Shown here: positions 55,946-64,000 of the stretch, piece after piece
Numbering within the stretch: position 1 is the first letter of the stretch
Layout of the letters: each line of letters starts with the position of its first letter
Assembly: GCA_024516035.1 (NCBI GenBank)
Contig: CM044964.1
Coordinates: 28,349,778 to 28,413,777, forward strand
Direction: 5' to 3'
DNA: 64,000 nt
Source of the DNA: Bactericera cockerelli
Lineage: Eukaryota; Arthropoda; Insecta; Hemiptera; Triozidae
Notes under the pieces: model-generated
What the model was told of the DNA's origin: nothing
The model's database searches: none
The model's input: the letters and a program-made list of their open reading frames with translations, nothing else
Translations under genes and position numbers: made by a program

Positions 55946-56424
55946 CGTTTAGGTACGTTTAAAAGTTATTTCATATTTTCTAATAATAGGTATTTGATGA
56001 GGTGGAGCCGGTATTTGATCTTTGATAATAATGGATCATTCCCCGTTTCAATCTCTTCTAGTTTATCGGCATTCCAGTTACACTCTCTAGATCTGGTCTA
56101 GTCGATCCATTCCAAGGATAATCACTTTATCCTTCTAATTGATCTCGAATTAAAAAGTGGCTAGTCAAGAATTATAACAACAATAACAATTATAATAGGT
56201 ATGTACGTTAATTATAACGTTGATGATCAGATTTTATCATTCAAAGATTTTAATTTTCTCAAAAAAAAAAAAATCGAAAGTGATAAATATACAGGGTGTT
56301 CAAGTTTTATTTTTAGAAAATTTCAGAATCAACTCCAGGAGACATTTTGAGACCAGAAGTCCCTCACTTCAGGTGGTTCCGATGCAGAGTGCCTCGGCGA
56401 GAGTGTACTGCTAGCATTAGTTGT

Positions 56425-56765
56425 GGCACATTCCCTTCCTAACGCCAAGGTCCTAATTTTGTTTGACGTCCTGATTAGGATAATAGAAGTAATATCGCCT
56501 TATTTATACTGCCCAATTAAGACTATTGAAGTCCCATTATTCCAGCAGTAAGCCCAAGACATATTATTAGGTGGTAAAAATCCCAAATGGGAGGATAACT
56601 TGTCATGTCCCGGCTGGGTTTCGAACCCACGACCTCTGGAATCTCTGGATTCACAGAGTGCCGCCTTTACCTCTGAGCTACCGGGACATTTACTCCTGAT
56701 TAGGATGGGGGTTTTACCCTACACTCGCTGGGACTCGTACCAGCTACCAGCTACCCACATTAATC
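56425..56765 (-). repeat. Family F SINE interrupted by a family B SINE
   Basis: Body and tail parts on either side of 56482-56693; the break lies at the CCTAATCAGGACGTCAAAC end of the family. Confidence 0.75.
56482..56693 (-). repeat. tRNA-headed SINE, family B, with 13-bp target-site duplication
   Basis: TCCTGATTAGGAT at 56469-56481 and again at 56694-56706. Minus strand: TGTCCCGGTAGCTCAGAGG head, B box TGGGTTCGAAACCC, then ATGACAAGTTATCCTCCCAT and a GATATTACTTCTATT tail. The duplication shows retroposition. Confidence 0.92.
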
Positions 56766-57027
56766 TAACTACTCAAAAAATATACCCATCTAGATTTGAA
56801 AAAAACACGTGGACATTTAGCATTAACTTATTCACAGATAAGTTAGCACAATCTACATTAATTCAAAATACCTGTACATTCATTCAACTGTCCATCTACT
56901 TACATATCTAGAGAGAAACACGAAGCTTTATTGTGAACTGCCCATCCAATACTGGGTTGCACATAGACAAATAATTCTTCTTTTACTCTGTCCTATTCCG
57001 CTCATGCAGGGTCGACGTTGTTCAACA

Positions 57028-57235
57028 TCATTTTTGAGGTTGGTTGGTTTTGGCACATTTTTTTTACGGCTGGATGCCCTTCCTAACGCCAACGATTCTA
57101 TTTAATTTAACGTCCTGGATTAGGACGGGGGTTCTACCCTCCATTCGCTGGAAAGCGTACCAGCTACCCACATTAACCTCACCCAGCCTGGGTAGGTCCG
57201 GAAATGCCAGCCTCACATGTGCGGAGGGAACAGAA
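57028..57235 (-). repeat. Family F SINE, body and tail
   Basis: Clean copy of the body (CCAGGCTGGGTGAGGTTAAT, GTGGGTAGCTGGTACG) and the tail (GGCATCCAGCCGTAAAAAA). Confidence 0.75.
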
Positions 57236-57269
57236 ATGCACATAGAAAAATAATAAATATGCAATATGC

Positions 57270-57510
57270 CAGTCGAACCTGGATATAAGAGAACTGGACT
57301 TAAGAGAATCCTGTACATAAGAGAACATTTTCCAGGCCCAATTTACCTTTCTTTAAGGTAAAATAACCTCTTAATAAGATAAACCTGGATATAAGAGAAC
57401 ATTTTTCAGGTCCAATTTACCTTTCTTTAAGCTAAAATAATCTCTTAATAAGAGACACCTGGATATAAGAAAAAAAATTCGATTCCCCGAGTTCTCTTAT
57501 ACCTACTATG
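57270..57510. mobile_element. Pogo/Tigger-like element with internal duplication
   Basis: Starts CAGTCGAACCTGGATATAAG and repeats an internal CTGGATATAAGAGAAC..TTACCTTTCTTTAAG unit twice. The right end (GAGTTCTCTTATACC) is degenerate. Confidence 0.6.
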
Positions 57511-57599
57511 TAGGCCAGTGTAGGCTATAGTATATAACTTCTCATTCATAAAAAAATATCTCTATCCACTTTCCTACCTACCCAAACCTCACAGCGTGA

Positions 57600-58600
57600 G
57601 GCCTAAATCAAATCAAATATATGAAGTAGAAAAAAAAAAATTCATTCATTTATTGAATGAAGATTTTTTTCTCTCTCAAACAAATTTCATTTTTTACTCG
57701 CAAGTATGTTGCTCTTAGAGATTGAGAGATTTGTGAAAGAATTCACTTCCCGTTTCAACTTAGCGGCTTCTATCTTATCCTTTCTTGAAAGTTTTTTAGC
57801 TCGATATAAATAAGTTGATCCCGTCTTGGCCATACATCATTGTGACGCCTGTCCAAATATGGCGGCCTTTTTACGTAACACAAGTGGGTATGAGCCATCG
57901 AAATGGAGTCGTCATAACGTATATCTCATGGGTAATAAATCCGTCCCCTAACAAACTATCCAATATGGCTACCGTTATTCACTTCAAAAGCATGTAAAAA
58001 GAATAGTTAATTTGTTATTGTTGTGATTTGATCTGTGTTAAAACTAACAAGGATGGCAGTAGGAGTTCTCCATTTCTGATTTCTCGCTTGGGGGACGTTT
58101 AAGAGTGTTCTCATTATTCTTATTCTTTCTTTCCTTCTATAGTGGTTGATTGGAAGAACTCACATGTGAGAACCCTGCCACTTTAAAGAAAGGCAAAAAA
58201 AAGTGAGAGTAAATCCACTTTCCAGAATCAATAAGGTTCCCGACTTCCCGAGACTGATTGAAAAGAGACCACAGATATCATTGCCTGGAATTCATATCTA
58301 TCTGTGCCCACTCAGATGTAATTGCTCACGCGAGCCACGGTTGCCATCGAAACCGCAAGATGAATTTAACTTTGCAGACTAACAAAATAGAGGTGGACTT
58401 ATCTACTTATCAACCTCAAACAAGTTCAACTTTTCACTATCTAATATACTTGTGAAAGTGAATTTGTCTCCCTCAAACTCTGATTTCTTAGCACTTTACA
58501 CTTTGTGTCCATTCCATGAACTGCCATGGTGCTAGAAGGTTTTTGTTGTTGGGTATAACCTTAAACAGCCTGAGTAGGCCCGGAAGTGCCAATCTTAAGT
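57600..58600. other. Intergenic, no feature recognised
   Basis: Several short ORFs but no domain or repeat family. Balanced composition at 57820-57960 and 58240-58400. Confidence 0.4.
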
Positions 58601-58606
58601 TATTTT

Positions 58607-58850
58607 TTTAATTTGGGCTTAACGTGGCTTTAAACTACATGGTCATATCATGACGGGGGCTTTACCGTCCATTGTCCTTTGGCTGGAAACTCACAAACCA
58701 GCTACTCAAATTAACATCATCCAGACTGATTGGGGCCGGAAATAGCCAGCATTACGAGGGTTAGAACTTGAATCGTCACCCATCCAAGTCCTAGCCTCGC
58801 TTGACATTGCTTAACTGCAGTGGCAGAACGAGAACTGGTGTATTCAATTT
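58607..58850 (-). repeat. 5S-rRNA-headed SINE
   Basis: Complete head (CTGCAGTTAAGCAATGTCAA, GGACTTGGATGGGTGACGAT) and tail. Confidence 0.82.
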
Positions 58851-58929
58851 CAAAATGACATCAAGACTGTCTGCTGGAAGGTTTGATAGAGGTGTTAAAC
58901 CCTTAAGCTGTATACTATAGAGTCGAACC

Positions 58930-59452
58930 TAGTTAAACAGAACTTGTGTAAGCAGGAAACCTGGATAAACAGGACTTGTGTAAGCAGGAAACCTGGATAA
59001 ACAGGACTTTTGTAAACAGGAAACCTGGATAAACAATTATGTAAACAGGAAACCTGGATAAACAGGACTTGTGTAAACAGGAAACATGGATAAACAGGAC
59101 TTGTGTAGGCAGGAAACCTGGATAATCAGGACTTGTGTAAGCAGGAAACCTGGATAAGCAGGACTTGTGTAAGCAGGAAACCTTGATAAACATGACTTGT
59201 GTAAGCAGGAAACCTGGATAAACAGGACTTTTGTAAACAAGAAACCTGGATAAACAGGACTTGTGTAAACAGGAAACATGGATAAACAGGACTTGTGTAA
59301 GCAGGAAACCTGGATAAGCAGGACTTGTGTAAGCAGGAAACCTGGATAAGCAGGACTTGTGTAAGCAGGAAACCTGGATAAACAGGAATTGTGTAAGCAG
59401 GAAACCTGGATAAACAAAACTTGTGTAAGCAGGAAACCTGGATAAAATACAA
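58930..59452. repeat. 32-bp minisatellite, open in all minus-strand frames
   Basis: About 16 units of AACCTGGATAAACAGGACTT then GTGTAAGCAGGA. Because 32 is not a multiple of 3 and the unit has no minus-strand stop, three long overlapping ORFs appear; they are not genes. Confidence 0.95.
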
Positions 59453-60514
59453 AATTGAGAACAATATACATAAGAAACAAAGATAAACAACATAGATGAA
59501 ATATATACAGATGTCCTATCTAAAGGGCAGGGTAATTTCCTATGGCAATCTCTTCCACCCAACCCTTATTCATCCGGGTTCTAGCCTCGCTCAACGTTGC
59601 CTAACTTAACTGACAGATCGAGAAATCAGTATCATCCATCAGTATAAACAGGAAAGTGAGAAGTTGTACTAGATGTACATGAATATCAGAACATACCTGG
59701 ACAGCTGTTTCGAGCTTATTTGCTCTCATCAGCAGGTAATAGTTCTGAATATCCATGCCATCAACTAACCTCTCCGTAGGTATTCAATGTGCTATCGACG
59801 CGACGCTAAGGATATACAAAGGATTCTTCGTAGAAGATTGTCGGACAGCTTGGACCAAAGTCCAAAGTGTAATGATATGTACAGTGTAGACTAGCATTCA
59901 CTTTCTCTTTCCATCTATTCCGCTGAAGATAATATACAGGGTCTCTCACTCGCACGTTACCTCTGGAGATCCTGATTTGTGAACTGATCACAATGTTCTC
60001 AGTGGTTTTGTGAACTGTAGACACTGCACCGCTCAGATTCTTCAAGCTATTAATATCAGCGTTTATACCTGCTGTAAGGTGATATTGGCTTGGATTAACA
60101 AATCTGAGATATCTAATCCTGTTTCATAATTCGGCCTTTAGAGTTTATCTTGTTTTATAATTATGCCCTCAGCAATGCAAATGCTGTGCTGCTAAGCTTG
60201 TGTAAAGGTGTATGCTTCAGTACTCCAGATTTATACTTCAAATTGATACAGGTGGAAGTGTTGAACGACCCTGTATAACTTGAGATTTTACTTCCAGTTA
60301 AATTTCTTACATTGAAATTCACCGGTTGAAATATTCGGAATCGAAATTTTTTAGCACACTCCGAGAGCGTGGAATGTAGATTGCATCACTGCTGGTCACT
60401 GATGAATGAGCAAAATAACATCATTCAGGTATTTTGTTGCAAATTTTTTACACGTCTCTTTTTTTTACAGGTCTATAATGTGCAACAATATTTGCGGATT
60501 TGAACCTTGTATGT

Positions 60515-60760
60515 ATCGGTCCCGGTAGCTTAGTGGTCAATTGGTCTGGTAATCCAGAGGTCGCTGGTTCAAATTTAAGCCAACTTCATGAGAGGAAGTT
60601 GGTTGTTGGAGGCCTTGGGCCCACGTGGCCTGTCAGAACCCGTGGGTATGGTATGGGGACATGACAAGTTATCCTCCCATTTGGGATTTTGACCACATAA
60701 TAACACGTCTTGGTCTTACTTCTGGAATAATGGGACTCATTAGTCCCAAATCTGAAAACT
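60515..60760 (+). repeat. SINE family B, head rearranged
   Basis: GTCCCGGTAGCTTAGTGGTC head, then about 70 bp of unrelated sequence before GGGACATGACAAGTTATCC and the tail, which stops early at GGACTCATTAGTCCC. Confidence 0.7.
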
Positions 60761-60769
60761 GGAACTTTC

Positions 60770-61585
60770 GCACTTATCATGCTGTTATACGGTGTCGTTT
60801 GAGGGAGGAAATATATAATCGATTATGGATCTAAATTATGAGGCACTTCCCTACTACCTAGAAAGCTGAAATTTTGCATAATGGTAGGGTTTACTGTAGA
60901 AATACAGGGAAAAGTTTTATGCCATCGGTTGTATGAAATATTACGACTATATGTATAGGTACAGAATAACAATATAACTATCACAAGGAGCAAAACTGGC
61001 CAAGTTAGAGGATAGTTTGCAGTTAAAAACATACAAAATGAGGTACTCAGAAAACGGGTTTTAATAAAAGAAATAGTTTAGTACCAAGATAACTTGGCCG
61101 CAAACAAGATATCACTGCATTCATTGGCGAATAAAAATTAATACATAAAAAATATAATAAATGCTAATAAAAAAAACAATACATAAAAACTAACAATAAA
61201 ATACAAGCCTCTTTCTTGATCCTCTGAGCCTTAGCCATGTTGCTCAGGCAACTTTCGTAGGCTTTTTAAGCTCGTTTTTGGTGGTTTTGATCGCAGAAAT
61301 GGCTTGAATGATATACATATTTACAATAGAATCGGACATTTTTTCATGTGTGCAAGTGCCGCAGGGTGCAAACACAAAATAACAATACAAAATTTCTATT
61401 TTAATATTTTAATTTGAAAATTTTGTACAATTTTATATTAATTTAACAAAATTACAAAAGAGACGTTGTGTACACAATAATTTTAACTGTTTCTTTGAAT
61501 GACCTTTATCTTTTTAAATGCGAATTTTTGTCTCAGTCAAGTCATCAAAAATCTGAAAAAAAGGAGGCAATCATTTGTTCTCTTA
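60770..61585. other. Intergenic, no feature recognised
   Basis: AT-rich; leads into the minisatellite at 61590. Confidence 0.45.
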
Positions 61586-61589
61586 CCTG

Positions 61590-62880
61590 ATGATTTTGAA
61601 GACTGGAGATTTTGATTTTATTTTGAACTGATGATTTTGTAGACGAGAGATTTTGATTTTATTTTGAACTGATGATTTCGAAGACTGGAGATTTTGATTT
61701 TATTTGGAACTGATGATTTTGAAGACTGCAGATTTTGAACTGATGATTTTGTAGACTGGAGATTTTGATTTTATTTGGAACTGATGATTTTGAAGACTGC
61801 AGATTTTGAACTGATGATTTTGTAGACTGGAGATTTTGATTTTATTTGGAACTGACGATTTTGTAGACTGGAGATTTTGAATTTATTTTGAACTGATGAT
61901 TTTGTAGACTGGAGATTTTGATTTTATTTGGAACTGACGATTTTGTAGACTGGAGATTTTGAATTTATTTTGAACTGATGATTTTGAAGACTGCAGATTT
62001 TGATTTTATTTTGAACTGATGATTTTGAAGACTCCAGATTTTGATTTTATTTTGAACTGATGATTTTGAAGACTCCAGATTTTGATTTTATTTTGAACTG
62101 ATGATTTTGAAGACTCCAGATTTTGATTTTATTTTGAACTGATGATTTTGAAGACTGGAGATTTTGATTTTATTTGGAACTGATGATTTTGAAGACTGCA
62201 GATTTTGAATTTATTTGGAACTGATGATTTTGTAGACTGGAGATTTTGATTTTATTTTGAACTGATGATTTTGTAGACTGGAGATTTTGATTTTATTTGG
62301 AACTGATGATTTTGAAGACTGCAGATTTTGAATTTATTTGGAACTGATGATTTTGTAGACTGGAGATTTTGATTTTATTTGGAACTGACGATTTTGTAGA
62401 CTGGAGATTTTGAATTTATTTTGAACTGATGATTTTGTAGACTGGAGATTTTGATTTTATTTGGAACTGATGATTTTGAAGACTGCAGATTTTGAATTTA
62501 TTTGGAACTGATGATTTTGAAGACTGCATTTTGAGATTTTGATTTTATTTGGAACTGACGATTTTGTAGACTGGAGATTTTGAATTTATTTTGAACTGAT
62601 GATTTTGAAGACTGCAGATTTTGATTTTATTTTGAACTGATGATTTTGTAGACTGGAGATTTTGATTTTATTTTGAACTGATGATTTTGTAGACTTGAGA
62701 TTTTGAATTTATTTGGAACTGATGATTTTGAAGACTGAAGATTTTGAACTGATGATTTTGTAGACTGGAGATTTTGATTTTATTTGGAACTGATGATTTT
62801 GTAGACTGGAGCTTTTGATTTTATTTGGAACTGATGATTTTGAAGACTGGAGATTTTGATTTGACTAATACCGTTTGTGA
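61590..62880. repeat. 1.3-kb minisatellite, about 41-bp unit
   Basis: Units of GAACTGATGATTTTGAAGAC then TGGAGATTTTGATTTTATTT, with alternating GAAGACTGCAG and GTAGACTGGAG variants that recur in blocks, and shorter units lacking the TTTTATTTG part. Confidence 0.97.
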
Positions 62881-63280
62881 TTTTGAAGACTGCAAATCAA
62901 AAACCAAAGCAATTTAATAGACTTTTAACAAACTATATATTATTCTTTTAATGAATTGCAAAGAAGTATTTTTTAATATAAAAAACTAAGTATTTTTAGT
63001 TACTTATTATATCGTATTGATTTTAAAGAAAAATCTATAATTATTTATTGAAATAAATTTGTTTTCATGTACTAATAAATTTAATGTCAACTCACCTTTT
63101 TTAGTTTCACAATTTAAAAAAAGAAGATAACTGATAGTTATTAGATTTATGATGACTTGACGACTCATTTTAACTTTTGTTGCGTAGTACTAATTCATTT
63201 TTGGCGTTCAAAATTTGAAAGGTCATTCAAACAAATCACGGATATTATTTTAATATTTTTTTCCTGCTGACAAAGTAAGG

Positions 63281-63408
63281 CCGAAATTAATAGACGTTTT
63301 TGTAATACCTCTGTGGCACTGCGTCTGAGATTGCGTACTGTCTTAGATGAGGAAAACCGAAGCTAAGGAAATACTTAAATTATCGATTTTGTCTAATAAT
63401 TTCGTCCT
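63281..63408. mobile_element. Diverged PIF/Harbinger-like MITE
   Basis: GGCCGAAATTAATAGACG start and CTAATAATTTCGTCC end, flanked by TAA; interior diverged. Confidence 0.65.
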
Positions 63409-63419
63409 AAGTATACAAG

Positions 63420-63850
63420 TTTGTTGAAAAAAAATCTCCTATTTTAACCTAAAAGTAGCCTTGAAACCCATCATCATAGGCAGCGTAAAACAATTAAAAA
63501 TCCCAAGACAAATATCTCCATTGCGAACCCATCTCTTCTTCTCTTGTCAATATTCTGATTGTATCACATGCTGTTTTTGGGTGTTGTTGTTACGAGCTTG
63601 GCTACAACTGGGGCTGGGTGATGGTCTCCAGTCAATTTTTAGCTGGCTCTTCCTGAACCAAATATTCGTGCGATCATCCATCGTGATAACTTGGGCTTTT
63701 TCTTCACGAGCCATTGAAGTCATTGAACCCTTGGGAAAACTAATGCATCTTCGTTGTTCCAAATATTCATAAATATAGATTATCGGCACGCTCTGTGTTG
63801 TGGTGGAAAAACAAATTTTCATTTCGTCTATATCAGCAACATTTGTTTCG
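63420..63850. other. Unrecognised ORFs on both strands
   Basis: Open frames of 103 codons (plus, 63461-63772) and 91 codons (minus, 63547-63822) overlap. The minus frame (EQRRCISFPKGSMTSMAREE) looks slightly more protein-like, but there is no domain and no splice evidence. Confidence 0.3.
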
Positions 63851-63856
63851 TTAAAC

Positions 63857-64000
63857 CGACCTCATAGCTTGATCAGTAAGGCGGCGGACTTGTAACCTGG
63901 AGGTCGGTGGTTCAAGTCCCTGTTTCAGCGTAGATTTAGTAATGCGAGTTTGAGTAATTGTGGTATCACGAAAGTGATCAACACAAAAATATGATAACGT
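63857..64000 (+). repeat. SINE family A, reaching the window end
   Basis: CGACCTCATAGCTTGATCAG head, GGTGGTTCAAGTCCC B box and GTATCACGAAAGTGATCAAC tail. Confidence 0.85.

Noticed and set aside
52017..58850. Functional 5S rRNA genes
   Set aside because: Only about 90 nt of 5S-like sequence with many changes, followed by a repeated body and tail; these are SINEs.
58933..59562. 209-codon minus-strand ORF with 32-residue repeats, plus two overlapping ORFs
   Set aside because: A product of the 32-bp minisatellite, whose unit has no minus-strand stop and shifts frame each time. No start context or domain.

Overview
The window is animal nuclear DNA: genes with GT-AG introns, AATAAA signals and long AT-rich introns in a very dense field of SINEs, MITEs, minisatellites and inverted repeats. 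The two best-preserved proteins look arthropod-like. A hemipteran-type insect would fit, but this is an inference from protein style and repeat load. A run of 100 Ns (31472-31571) shows it is an assembled scaffold. All genes were read by eye from splice sites and protein similarity; no search was run.

Three host genes are supported. (1) Minus strand, 6347-14234: the first six coding exons of a YTHDF-type N6-methyladenosine reader (start MSTSVAEQ, a Tyr/Ala/Ser-rich low-complexity region, then the conserved WASIASQPAKP block). The exons for the YTH domain are not visible and probably lie left of the window. (2) Minus strand, 20084-24479: a complete three-exon ribosomal protein L30 gene (112 aa) with a likely 5'TOP start and a polyadenylation signal. 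(3) Plus strand, 30010-36991: a SWIB-domain protein of the UAF30/spp27 kind with a lysine/acidic linker; one N-terminal exon is missing, probably in the assembly gap. RPL30 and the SWIB gene are divergent neighbours. Each carries, in its own sense orientation, copies of the same 89-nt C/D-box snoRNA (three in RPL30 intron 2, two in SWIB introns). RPL30 intron 1 also holds three related hairpins that look like H/ACA snoRNA halves.

Mobile DNA by region. 1-6300: SINE fragments and a 1.85-kb minisatellite. 14.8-15.6 kb: nested inverted repeats. 16.48-19.74 kb: one frameshifted non-LTR retrotransposon with a 3' hairpin and poly(A). 25.70-29.50 kb: a 3.8-kb palindrome made of two inverted 1.8-kb TIR elements carrying nested MITEs and a U2 snRNA-like segment. 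41-60 kb: a SINE and MITE graveyard with a 895-bp near-identical inverted duplication (45899-46793 and 49810-50704). 58.9-59.45 kb and 61.6-62.9 kb: two more minisatellites.

At least five tRNA-headed SINE families (labelled A-E here), one 5S-rRNA-headed family, a tRNA-headed family sharing the central body of the 5S family, and a PIF/Harbinger-like MITE with TWA target-site duplications account for most of the noncoding sequence. The most unusual observations are the snoRNA family shared by two neighbouring host genes, the shared module between 5S-headed and tRNA-headed SINEs, and the two large palindromes.
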